NCBI RefSeq assembly: GCF_003854965.1
Contig: NZ_RQPI01000001.1
Coordinates: 186,001-250,000, forward strand
Reading direction: 5' to 3'
Source: Paenibacillus rhizophilus
Lineage (GTDB): Bacteria; Bacillota; Bacilli; Paenibacillales; Paenibacillaceae
Length of the DNA stretch: 64,000 nucleotides
The notes under the pieces are model-generated. The model was not told the DNA's origin. It was given only the letters and a program-made list of their open reading frames with translations, and made no database searches. How positions within the stretch are numbered: position 1 is the stretch's first letter; every line of letters starts with the position of its first letter. The position numbers were made by a program, and so were the translations under genes. This document shows, one piece after another, positions 7,214 through 15,826 of this stretch.

Positions 7214-8752
7214 ATGAGCGATAGCAAAAATAACCGTCTGGGTCTGGTCATCGCCGGACTTCTGCTGGGGATTCTGATGGCATCCATGGACAGTACAATT
7301 GTGGCGACAGCCATGGGGAATATCGTCGGGGAATTGGGCGGAATGGATAAATTCGTCTGGGTCACATCGGCCTATCTCGTCGCTGAGATGGCGGGCATGC
7401 CGATCTTTGGCAAACTGTCGGATATGTACGGCCGTAAGAAATTTTTCGTCTTCGGTCTGCTGGTGTTTATGGGAGGGTCCGCGCTGTGCGGAACGGCGGA
7501 CAGCATTACTGAGCTGGCCATTTACCGGGCGGTGCAAGGGGTGGGCGGCGGAGCGCTGGTGCCGATCGCCTTCACGATTATGTTCGATGCGGTGCCGCTT
7601 GAGACGCGCGGGAAGCTGGGCGGCGCTTTTGGCGCGGTATTCGGGATGTCCAGCATCTTCGGTCCGCTGCTCGGCGCCTACATTACGGACCATATTGCCT
7701 GGCAGTGGATATTTTACATCAACTTGCCACTCGGAATCCTTGCTTTTGTGCTGGTAGCGTTCTTCTATAAGGAATCGCATGAGCATTCCAAGCAGCCGAT
7801 TGACTGGCTTGGCGCGGGTACCCTGCTCGGCGCGGTGGTCTGCCTGATGTTTGCACTGGAACTGGGCGGCAAAGAATACGCATGGAACTCCCCGATTATT
7901 CTCGGCCTGTTCGGCGCGGCGGTGGTGCTCGCAGCGGTGTTTCTGTACGCGGAGACGAAGGCGGAGGAACCGATTATCTCCTATGAGTTGTTCCGCAAGC
8001 AGCTGTATGCCTTTAGCATCCTGATTGCCTTGTTCAGCGGAGCGGCGTTTATTGTGGCCTCGGTCTACATCCCGATCTTTATTCAAGGTGTGCTCGGAGG
8101 CTCGGCTACCAATTCCGGTCTCGTGCTTCTGCCGATGATGGTAGGTTCCGTCATCACGGCAACCGCCGGAGGTTTCCTGATGACTAAATTCAGTTACCGC
8201 AGCCTGATGATTCCAACCCTTGCGCTGCTGGCACTCGGAACCTGGCTTGCTTCCACGCTTTCGCCGGACGCGACGCGGCTGATCGTCACTCTGTATATGA
8301 TCCTTATCGGCCTTGGCGTCGGCGCGTCTTTCTCGGTACTGAGCAACGCCGCCATAGACGGTTTGCCCGCCCGGCAGCGCGGATCGGCAAGCGCAACGCT
8401 CAATTTCCTGCGGTCTTTGGGTATGACGGTGGGCATCACCACCTTCGGCATCATCCAGAGCCATTATTTGGCGAATCGGCTGGGTAATCTGTCTGCTGCT
8501 TCGGGAGCCGCCCAGGGCGGGGCGGGGGCGTTCGATCTGTCGGACCCCCATACTCTGTTGTCCCCGGATACGCGGGCGCTGATTCCACCGGAGATTTTGA
8601 GCAAAATCTCGGAGGGACTATCTGGCTCCATCACACAAACCTTCGCCTGGGCAATCATTCCGGCGGTGCTGGCTCTGCTCTCCTCGCTGTTCATGGGAAG
8701 TAGCCGGTTGGCCGGTGCCGGAGAAGAAGAAAAAGTGATCTCCGGCCATTAA
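7214..8752 (+). CDS. MFS multidrug exporter, DHA2 (EmrB/QacA) type, 14 TM
   Basis: A 512-residue drug:proton antiporter. About 14 hydrophobic helices are visible; motif A appears as GKLSDMYGRKKFF after TM2, motif D1 as SMDSTIVATAMGNI in TM1, and motif C-like glycine-rich sequence GGAFGAVFGMSSIFGP in TM5, typical of exporters. The ATG at 7214 lies behind GGAGTGGAG. No regulator is adjacent, so the drug is unknown. Two related exporters occur at 18.3 and 31.2 kb, each with its own repressor. Confidence 0.88.
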   Translation: MSDSKNNRLGLVIAGLLLGILMASMDSTIVATAMGNIVGELGGMDKFVWVTSAYLVAEMAGMPIFGKLSDMYGRKKFFVFGLLVFMGGSALCGTADSITELAIYRAVQGVGGGALVPIAFTIMFDAVPLETRGKLGGAFGAVFGMSSIFGPLLGAYITDHIAWQWIFYINLPLGILAFVLVAFFYKESHEHSKQPIDWLGAGTLLGAVVCLMFALELGGKEYAWNSPIILGLFGAAVVLAAVFLYAETKAEEPIISYELFRKQLYAFSILIALFSGAAFIVASVYIPIFIQGVLGGSATNSGLVLLPMMVGSVITATAGGFLMTKFSYRSLMIPTLALLALGTWLASTLSPDATRLIVTLYMILIGLGVGASFSVLSNAAIDGLPARQRGSASATLNFLRSLGMTVGITTFGIIQSHYLANRLGNLSAASGAAQGGAGAFDLSDPHTLLSPDTRALIPPEILSKISEGLSGSITQTFAWAIIPAVLALLSSLFMGSSRLAGAGEEEKVISGH

Positions 8753-8763
8753 TGGCCGGGTTA

Positions 8764-9237
8764 CTATTCCCAGTCCTTGCAGACGTTGACCCATGCCTTG
8801 CCGCCCGAGTATTGCTCCAGTTCGGCGCAGGTCAATTCAATGGCGGAATTCGAGCTGCCGCAGGCCGGGAATAGCGTATCAAAGCGCTTCATGGAGACAT
8901 CGAGATAGACAACCAGCTCATTGGTCAGTCCGAACGGGCAAACGCCGCCTACGGCATGTCCGGTTTGCTCCAGTACTTCCTCCGGGCTTAGCATTTTCGG
9001 CTTGAATCCGAACTCATTCCGGAATTTTTTGTTGTCGACCTTGGTGTCGCCGGCGGAGACGACCAGAATGGCGGCATCTCCTTCGCCGCGAAAAGACAGC
9101 GTCTTGGCAATACGGGCGGGGATTACCCCGATGGTCTCCGCGGCTTTCTCCACGGTGGCGCTGGAAGAGTCGAATTCCATCACAAGATGCTCTCTGTTAA
9201 AGGCGCGGAAGTGTGCTTTTACATTTTCGATAGACAT
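8764..9237 (-). CDS. YbaK/EbsC-type aminoacyl-tRNA deacylase
   Basis: A 157-residue single-domain editing protein of the YbaK/ProRS-INS superfamily, which hydrolyses mischarged tRNAs such as Cys-tRNA(Pro). Visible marks are the conserved Lys in RIAKTLSF, the GDTKVDNKKFR segment and the glycine turn GHAVGGVCPFG. RBS GGAAAGGAA lies 9 nt before the ATG. A decayed second copy lies at 17.5 kb on the same strand. It is convergent with the MFS gene. Confidence 0.88.
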   Translation of the reverse strand: MSIENVKAHFRAFNREHLVMEFDSSSATVEKAAETIGVIPARIAKTLSFRGEGDAAILVVSAGDTKVDNKKFRNEFGFKPKMLSPEEVLEQTGHAVGGVCPFGLTNELVVYLDVSMKRFDTLFPACGSSNSAIELTCAELEQYSGGKAWVNVCKDWE

Positions 9238-9340
9238 GGCAACGGGTTCCTTTCCTCATAAAAATAAAGATTTTGCGATATTTAATCATTTTAACGGTTT
9301 ATTTGATTGGTGACAAAAGATTCTGTTCCAACATACCGAC

Positions 9341-9375
9341 AAAACGGCGCTCCTCATGCGAAGAGCGCCGTTTTC
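9341..9375. terminator. Bidirectional terminator upstream of ybaK and behind the ABC operon
   Basis: AAAACGGCGCT and AGCGCCGTTTT arms (9341-9351, 9365-9375) form a perfect hairpin with A/T flanks on both sides. It would end the minus-strand ABC/nifH operon before ybaK. Confidence 0.75.
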
Positions 9376-9461
9376 GTATTTATTCTTCCAGAATGAGCTT
9401 TTGCAGCAGACCGTTCCCTTGCTGCAAGGAGCTGTCTGCTCCTTTTGTGTTCATTTAAAGT

Positions 9462-10238
9462 TTAGTGAAGCTGTGACGCTTCTTTCCATACCAGAAAGCG
9501 CTTTTTCAGTCTGGCGAACAACAGGTTGATGATAATGCCCAGCACGGTGATGAACAGGACGATGCCGTACATGAGCGGCAGATCATAGCGGGCGGTAGAG
9601 TTGATGTAATACCATCCGAGTCCCGTGCTGGCACCGATTACTTCAGATGCGATAATCATGAAGAACGATAGCTGGGCGGCAAATTCAATACCGATAAAAA
9701 TATTGGGTGCGGTGTACGGCAGGACGACCTTGGTAAACAGCTCTCTGCGAGTAGCTCCCATGGACCGTGCCGCCCGCAGCAGATTGTAATCGATATCTTT
9801 GGCTCCGGCCATCGTATTAAACAGTACGGGCCAGAGCGCAGACCAGAAGATGACGACCACCTTTTCCGAAGTTCCGATTCCGAAGAAGATCATGAAAATC
9901 GGAATGATCGCGAAAGGGTTCAGCTTCTCGCAGGTGCGCAAGAAAGGTAACAATGCTTTTTCCGCCGAACTAAAAAAGGTGCCGAGCAAAAATCCGAGCG
10001 GAATACCGATAATCAGCGAGAGCAAGAACCCGAGCAGCACTCGGTACAGGCTGATTAGCGTCTGCTCCAGCAGCACGTCGGAGAATGCCGAGCGGAAGAT
10101 GGCGACAATCGCGTCGCTGGGAGGCGAGATGACGCCCTCCGGAATGATTCGGGCGCCGCCCTCCCAGAAGATGAAGAACAACAGGATCGGGATGCTGCCG
10201 ATGCCGATTTTTTTAAGCTTGCCTGCGGTGGAATTCAT
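9462..10238 (-). CDS. NitT/TauT-type ABC transporter permease (last gene of nifH operon)
   Basis: A 258-residue SsuC/TauC-family permease with about six TM helices. The EAA loop that contacts the ATPase is LLRAARSMGATRRELFTKVVLP. Family members import sulfonates, nitrate, taurine or similar small anions and aromatic compounds. It follows the second permease by 40 bp in an operon that contains a binding protein and NifH but no ABC ATPase. It pairs with the upstream permease; another pair lies further upstream. Substrate cannot be read from sequence. Confidence 0.85.
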   Translation of the reverse strand: MNSTAGKLKKIGIGSIPILLFFIFWEGGARIIPEGVISPPSDAIVAIFRSAFSDVLLEQTLISLYRVLLGFLLSLIIGIPLGFLLGTFFSSAEKALLPFLRTCEKLNPFAIIPIFMIFFGIGTSEKVVVIFWSALWPVLFNTMAGAKDIDYNLLRAARSMGATRRELFTKVVLPYTAPNIFIGIEFAAQLSFFMIIASEVIGASTGLGWYYINSTARYDLPLMYGIVLFITVLGIIINLLFARLKKRFLVWKEASQLH

Positions 10239-10278
10239 GGAACCCGTCTCGTCCTCCTTTGCTTAAGATAAGATCCGG

Positions 10279-11070
10279 CTAGGCCGCGGCTTTATTGCTT
10301 GAATCGGGAGCCTGCCGCCACTGCAGCACTGCACTCTCCAGGTATTCAAGCACATAATTGAGCGCCAGACCGACGCCTGCAACCATAATGGCCCCAAGGT
10401 AAATGCGCTCGACAAACCCCATGCTTTGGGCATTGTGGATCATCCAACCCATACCGGAATCGGCGCCCATGCTCTCCGAACCGATCAACATGAAGAAGCT
10501 CATGGTCAGTCCGGTACGGAGTCCGGTGATCAATGTCGGCGAGGCGCCGGGAAGGATCACCTTTGTGAAGATCACCAGCTTGCCCGCATTCATGGATTTG
10601 GCCGACCGGATCAGCAGCGGATCGACACTCTGAATACCGGCTATGGTCGTGAACAATATCGGCCAGAACGACGACCAGAAGATAACCGTATAGATGCCTC
10701 CCTCGCCGATTCCGATAATGATAACGAAGACCGGAAATAGAATAAACGGCGGGATGCTGGAGAGAAATTTGGTCAGAGGGTGGAGAAAGGCGGCCAGCTT
10801 CGGCATGGCACCGGCCAGAATAAAGCCAAGCGGCAGGGCCAAAACGGTAGCCAGGACAAAGCCGACAAACACTCTTTTCAGGCTGATGGAAATGTAGAGA
10901 AAAATGTTCGTCAATCCCAGTTCGACTCCGGTCTCCACGATCCGCGAGAAGGGCGGGACAAATACGTTGCTAACGAATCCCAGCCTCGGCGCAAGTTCCC
11001 AAACGATCAGCACCAGGAAAAAAAGATAAAAGCTTAACAATTTCCGATGAACCGAAATGATCCATTTCAT
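10279..11070 (-). CDS. NitT/TauT-type ABC transporter permease (directly after nifH)
   Basis: A 263-residue permease of the SsuC/TauC family, with the EAA loop LIRSAKSMNAGKLVIFTKVI. The ATG at 11070 has AGGAGG 10 nt upstream and lies 16 bp after the nifH stop; the longer open frame into nifH lacks a ribosome-binding site. The tight spacing to nifH shows that both are co-translated from one message. Two permeases in a row could form a heterodimeric channel. The ATPase subunit must come from elsewhere. Confidence 0.85.
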   Translation of the reverse strand: MKWIISVHRKLLSFYLFFLVLIVWELAPRLGFVSNVFVPPFSRIVETGVELGLTNIFLYISISLKRVFVGFVLATVLALPLGFILAGAMPKLAAFLHPLTKFLSSIPPFILFPVFVIIIGIGEGGIYTVIFWSSFWPILFTTIAGIQSVDPLLIRSAKSMNAGKLVIFTKVILPGASPTLITGLRTGLTMSFFMLIGSESMGADSGMGWMIHNAQSMGFVERIYLGAIMVAGVGLALNYVLEYLESAVLQWRQAPDSSNKAAA

Positions 11071-11086
11071 TGCGTTTCCATCCTCC

Positions 11087-11971
<885 letters not shown>

Positions 11972-12032
11972 CTAACTTTTGTTGTAATTTTGCTGTTGAA
12001 AAAACGCGGATTTCCCTTTGTTTGATGGCATT

Positions 12033-13121
12033 TCAGTTAGGGTCAAACTGGGTGGTGATCAGGTCGTTGACGTGAAGCTGATCCTTCTTCAAGGCTCCTG
12101 ATACGACGAGGTCATCAATCCAAGGCTGGATCAGCTTGTCCTGGAATCCTTTGCCGGTGTAATAGTAGTGCACGGCATTTACCGGTTGGCCGATATAGTC
12201 GCCGGTCAGCTTGATCGCTTCTTCCTCATGCGCCGGGTTGACGATCCAGTCCTGCGCTTTCTTGATCGCCTTGACAAAGCCCTGGACTGCTTCGGGATTA
12301 TCCTTGATAAATTGATCCGTGAAGTAGTAGAAGGTTGTGCCTGCCGCTTCGCCGAGTCCGGTATCCGCCGTGTCGAAAATTTCGATCAGACCGGAGTCCT
12401 TTGCCAGCTTGTAAAAGGGTGGATGGACGCCGACGATGTCAATATTGCCCTGCTGGTTGGCCTGCAAGGCCGCCGTATCGCTTTCGAAAGCGACAAACTT
12501 GATTTGATCACGATCGAAGCCCAGATGGTCGAATGCGTTGGTGGCGATAAAGGTTGTGCAGCTCGGTACGGTGCCGTTGATCGTAATTTTCTCCCCGTTT
12601 TTCTTCTTCTTGATCAGCTCTTCCAGGGAAGAAACGCCCTGCTTGGGGCTGACATAGAATTTCATGTGATGATATTTTTCATCCACGTCCGGTGTCGGTT
12701 CGACCCCGCCGATTGTAACGCCCTTGATTTTGGCGCCGCCGGCGATATAGGTGGCGATATTGTTAACATGGGTGCTGGAGACATTGTTCGTTCCGTTCAA
12801 GATGGAGGGAAGCACTTGTGCGGTAGTCAGCTCGCCGGTATATTCCACATTGATTCCTTCCTCGGCGAAAAAGCCTTTTTTCTCGGCAATCACCCATGGT
12901 GTGGAGGAGCAATTGACCTTGGTGTCGGTTTTGATGGTGTACACTTTTTTGCCGGATTTGGCCGGGTCAAACCCTGCGCTCTTTAAGTTCGATAACCCTG
13001 CGGCGCCTTGGATGCCGATTCCTTTCTTCGTCTGCCCCAAGTAGCTGCCCACGCCGATTCCTCCTACCACCAAAGCGGCGATTACGGAAATAATAATCCA
13101 TTTCTTTTTACCATCTGCCAT
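12033..13121 (-). CDS. NitT/TauT-type ABC transporter substrate-binding protein
   Basis: A 362-residue SsuA/NrtA-like binding protein. It is held at the membrane by one N-terminal helix (IIISVIAALVVGGIGVGSYL, about residues 10-30) without a lipobox cysteine. The mature part begins TDTKVNCSSTPWVIAEKKGFF, the typical first lobe of sulfonate/nitrate receptors. ATG 13121 is preferred over GTG 13130 because AGGAG is 10 nt upstream of it. The gene has its own leader with hairpins and a terminator (13216-13320), so its expression and that of nifH can be tuned apart from the two upstream permeases. Ligand unknown. Confidence 0.85.
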   Translation of the reverse strand: MADGKKKWIIISVIAALVVGGIGVGSYLGQTKKGIGIQGAAGLSNLKSAGFDPAKSGKKVYTIKTDTKVNCSSTPWVIAEKKGFFAEEGINVEYTGELTTAQVLPSILNGTNNVSSTHVNNIATYIAGGAKIKGVTIGGVEPTPDVDEKYHHMKFYVSPKQGVSSLEELIKKKKNGEKITINGTVPSCTTFIATNAFDHLGFDRDQIKFVAFESDTAALQANQQGNIDIVGVHPPFYKLAKDSGLIEIFDTADTGLGEAAGTTFYYFTDQFIKDNPEAVQGFVKAIKKAQDWIVNPAHEEEAIKLTGDYIGQPVNAVHYYYTGKGFQDKLIQPWIDDLVVSGALKKDQLHVNDLITTQFDPN

Positions 13122-13215
13122 TTTTCTCACACTCCTAAAAATTTTAATATAAGTAAAATTTTAACATGTAAAGATGCAACTATTCAGCCCTACATCACCT
13201 GCCTCGGTATAGTAT

Positions 13216-13348
13216 AAAAAAAGAGACTAAGCGAACTTCCCGAGGGGAAGAACGTTAGTCTCCAGCTAACTGGTCAACTTTCTTTAATCCGATAAATCAT
13301 ATGAGATTTATGGATTAAAGCTTATTCTAATACTTTCATGATTGTCAA
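13216..13348 (-). promoter_or_regulatory. Structured leader with terminator upstream of the binding-protein/nifH segment
   Basis: On the minus strand a TTGACA (plus coordinates 13343-13348) precedes a 16-bp hairpin (arms CTTTAATCC..ATAAATC and GATTTAT.GGATTAAAG, 13282-13320, one bulged base, 6-nt loop), then a small CCAG-TTAG-CTGG hairpin, and then an intrinsic terminator (GAGACTAA/TTAGTCTC outer stem with CTTCCC/GGGAAG inner stem, 13223-13262, seven U at 13216-13222). The GTTAG of the small hairpin can also pair with CTAAC in the terminator, giving an antiterminator. It does not match S-box, T-box or ANTAR consensus by eye. Confidence 0.65.
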
Positions 13349-13405
13349 CGCATGAACTTACATAATACGTCCAGTTCGGAAATTTGTAACATTTTATATG
13401 ATTTG

Positions 13406-14164
13406 TTATTTTATAGCGGGATGACCTAGCCATTTGCCTGCCGCTGACATGATTCCGTCCAGCACGATGGCCAGGACCGCAATAATCAAAACTCCGGAGA
13501 ACATCTCCACAATCTGATAATTGGCTTGCGCCGTATAAATCATGAAGCCCAGGCCGGAGGTGGATCCCATCATTTCAGCCGCGATCAGAAACAGCAGCGC
13601 ATAGCCCGCAGCCAGACGCGTTCCGGTCAAGATGGAGGGGAAGGCTAAGGGAAGCAGGACTTTCGTCGTCAGCCGAAGTCGGCGCAGCCCAAAAGAACGC
13701 GCCGTTTTGACAATGTCTGCGTCGGCATGGATCATCCCGGACAATGTGCTGAACATAATCGGCCAAATGCAGGCCCAGGCGATAATCGAAACTTTCGTGG
13801 GCTCGCCGGCCCCCATGAATACGATGATGATGTGAAACACAACAAACGGATTGATGTGAGAGAGCCACTCCAGCACCGGCCCGACGGCTATACGGATCTT
13901 GTAGGACCAGCCGGCCAGGGCTATTCCGAGCGGCACACCTGCAATCAGGGCGATGGCCAGTCCTCCGGCAGCGCGCCCCAGGCTAATCAGCAGATGGTGC
14001 TCCAGCGCTCCTGTTGCCCCCTGTTCGCCGATGAACTGAAGCACCCGCGTGAGAGGAGGAATGAATTGGGGGTCTACCCATTCGAACCTTACACTGGCTT
14101 CCCACAGGACGAGGAAGGCGATTACGGCAGTATAACGCTTGCTAAGCTTGGTTAACACATTCAC
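13406..14164 (-). CDS. NitT/TauT-type ABC transporter permease
   Basis: A 252-residue SsuC/TauC-family permease with about six TM segments and the EAA loop ADIVKTARSFGLRRLRLTTKVL. RBS GGGAGGAA precedes the ATG, 39 bp after the stop of the upstream permease. It is separated from the binding-protein gene by the 280-bp structured leader. With the next gene it forms the first permease pair of the operon. Confidence 0.85.
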   Translation of the reverse strand: MNVLTKLSKRYTAVIAFLVLWEASVRFEWVDPQFIPPLTRVLQFIGEQGATGALEHHLLISLGRAAGGLAIALIAGVPLGIALAGWSYKIRIAVGPVLEWLSHINPFVVFHIIIVFMGAGEPTKVSIIAWACIWPIMFSTLSGMIHADADIVKTARSFGLRRLRLTTKVLLPLAFPSILTGTRLAAGYALLFLIAAEMMGSTSGLGFMIYTAQANYQIVEMFSGVLIIAVLAIVLDGIMSAAGKWLGHPAIK

Positions 14165-14203
14165 TTACGTTCCTCCCGACACAATTTATTGTCGCCAGGT
14201 CTG

Positions 14204-15283
14204 TCACGGATGTCCGGACTGTACCGGTGAAGCGGATGGCGCAGTATGGCCTGAATGACCGGATTGCCCGGCGGCAGGCAACGAACGCTCATGAGACATG
14301 TGGCCGCTGTGCCCGCTGGCGGAGGGCGGAGGCACATCACCCTCTCCCGAGAAGCTGCCGTTAGTTTTGCTAAGCCGGCTTGTTGACGCGCCACCAGCCA
14401 CGAGAAGTAGAAACATAGCGGACAATACAGTAACCGCAAAAATACGGTTTGGCCTGCTTCGCAGCGTCCGGGGGGCGGGCGCTGCACTCCATGCGGATTC
14501 AAGAGGCTTCCAGAAAAACAGATCGCGTTCCAGCTTGCGCAATATGGCGCTCAGAGCGACGCCAATCAGGGAAATACATAGCCCAACGGCAAAGATTGGC
14601 GTCGTGGCATACGGGGACGAGTAATAATTGCTGGACCAATGAAGCAGCCAGCCGAGACCGGCCAAGCCTCCCAGCATTTCTCCGGCCACAAGAATAGCCA
14701 ACAGCAATATAATCGACGTACGGACTCCCAGCAAAATAGAGGGAGCCGCCCCCGGCAATATGATCCGCAGGAATAGCCGCGAGGGAGAGGTTCCCATACT
14801 GCGCGCCGCTTTCAGCAAGTCCGCATCTACATTCTGCACACCGCCAATGACATGGTGAAGCAGAGGCCAGAACGCCACCCAGGCGACGATGATCAGCTTC
14901 GCCTTTTCCCCGATCCCGAAGAACAGCAGAAATACCGTCATGAGCGAAAAGGGATTGACCTGGGCCAGAATGCGGAACAGCGGGTTCAGTCCTGCAGCCA
15001 GACCGGGCAGCCAGTACCCGAGAATCGCACCTGCCGGCACGGCTAACAGTGCTGCCAGCACAATACCTGCAACCACCCGCCACAGTGTCGCTATCGTATG
15101 GCCAAGGAGATGCTGGTCCCGCAGAAGAGCCGCAACCTCCTGCAGCACCGCGGACAACGGCGGGAAGAAAGTCGGATTCACCAGCCCGCTTCTCGGCAAA
15201 ATCTCCCACAGAATACAGAGCAGGGCGATGCCGGATAAACGCAAGCAGACAAGCAGCAAAACCGGGATATTCCTGGTTGCCAT
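14204..15283 (-). CDS. ABC permease with extra TM helix and His-rich C-terminal tail
   Basis: A 359-residue protein, about 100 residues longer than SsuC/TauC permeases. Residues 1-265 are the normal domain (EAA loop LLKAARSMGTSPSRLFLRIILP). After it comes an additional hydrophobic helix (FAVTVLSAMFLLLVAGGA) and a soluble tail of about 55 residues with SGHSGHMSH, QSGHSGHT and QSGHP repeats. By topology the tail would lie outside the cell and could bind a metal or haem; this is inference. It is the first gene of the minus-strand operon. The ribosome-binding site AGGGGG is 11 nt from the ATG. Confidence 0.82.
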   Translation of the reverse strand: MATRNIPVLLLVCLRLSGIALLCILWEILPRSGLVNPTFFPPLSAVLQEVAALLRDQHLLGHTIATLWRVVAGIVLAALLAVPAGAILGYWLPGLAAGLNPLFRILAQVNPFSLMTVFLLFFGIGEKAKLIIVAWVAFWPLLHHVIGGVQNVDADLLKAARSMGTSPSRLFLRIILPGAAPSILLGVRTSIILLLAILVAGEMLGGLAGLGWLLHWSSNYYSSPYATTPIFAVGLCISLIGVALSAILRKLERDLFFWKPLESAWSAAPAPRTLRSRPNRIFAVTVLSAMFLLLVAGGASTSRLSKTNGSFSGEGDVPPPSASGHSGHMSHERSLPAAGQSGHSGHTAPSASPVQSGHP

Positions 15284-15340
15284 GAAAGTATAAACCCCCT
15301 GTTCGTTTAATAAATCCTATTTTTCTCATAAGTTTTATAC

Positions 15341-15370
15341 AGTTTAGATTTGTCATCGATTTTTTGTCAA
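15341..15370 (-). promoter_or_regulatory. Probable promoter of the ABC-nifH operon
   Basis: On the minus strand TTGACA (15365-15370), 18-bp spacer and TAAACT (15341-15346). The -10 matches the consensus at four of six positions. It diverges from the nifB promoter 110 bp away. Confidence 0.5.
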
Positions 15371-15477
15371 TAGATTTACTGGCTGGATAAGAATCCGAAT
15401 TTAACGTAATCAAGAACACTCATCAGTCGCTGATCGCCGCTCACCACTGCTTTTCCATGGAGTTGTTACTTTCTCCG

Positions 15478-15506
15478 TTGACAGAAACTGGGGCTCGTTC
15501 TATAAT
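15478..15506 (+). promoter_or_regulatory. Consensus sigma-A promoter of nifB
   Basis: TTGACA (15478-15483), 17-bp spacer, TATAAT (15501-15506): both hexamers perfect. Such a strong constitutive core promoter suggests that control is exerted downstream, at the terminator in the leader. Confidence 0.85.
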
Positions 15507-15517
15507 ACTCTAAACAA

Positions 15518-15571
15518 ATGGGAATTATAGGATACCGAACACGGCCGACCGAATGTCAGGAAGCCGGATGA
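15518..15571 (+). other. Short leader ORF (17 codons) upstream of nifB
   Basis: An ATG only about 5 nt after the predicted transcription start opens MGIIGYRTRPTECQEAG and stops inside the 5-prime arm of the leader terminator. There is no ribosome-binding site, so translation would be leaderless. The placement is that of an attenuator leader peptide; whether it is translated is unknown. Confidence 0.35.
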
Positions 15572-15596
15572 CTGCAGCGGCAGTTGTCCGGCTTTT
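15562..15596 (+). terminator. Attenuator-like terminator in the nifB leader
   Basis: AGCCGGATGACTGC (15562-15575) and GCAGTTGTCCGGCT (15580-15593) pair along 14 bp with two G-U wobbles, then four U. It lies about 50 nt after the promoter and 230 nt before the gene, so it is a premature terminator. Confidence 0.75.
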
Positions 15597-15826
15597 GTCG
15601 CTTTAGCGGGTTATCGGATTCCAGATGATGTTGCTCTATCGAGAAATGCTTCGGGGACTTTGCATGGAAACAGCGTGCCGATCCGGAACTGAATGTGAAA
15701 TGATTCACGATTTTCTTCTCTGGCTGCGGCGGACAATCGCCGCCAAGCTCTAACGTACCGGATCGGGGTATCGTCTTCGCGGTGAAGGGAGACGCTGGAC
15801 AAATTGACGGAAAGGTGGTGTTCGCG

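Noticed and set aside
7187-8551. 454-codon open frame on the minus strand
   Set aside because: It lies opposite the MFS exporter gene in phase with its third codon positions; composition is His/Arg/Gln-rich without any domain and there is no ribosome-binding site.
14499-15419. 306-codon open frame on the minus strand overlapping the first permease
   Set aside because: Shifted-frame shadow of the permease; only its first few codons might matter as a leader peptide.
15507-15826. SAM (S-box) or cobalamin riboswitch before nifB
   Set aside because: The conserved core words of both classes are missing; only the terminator and short ORF are supported.
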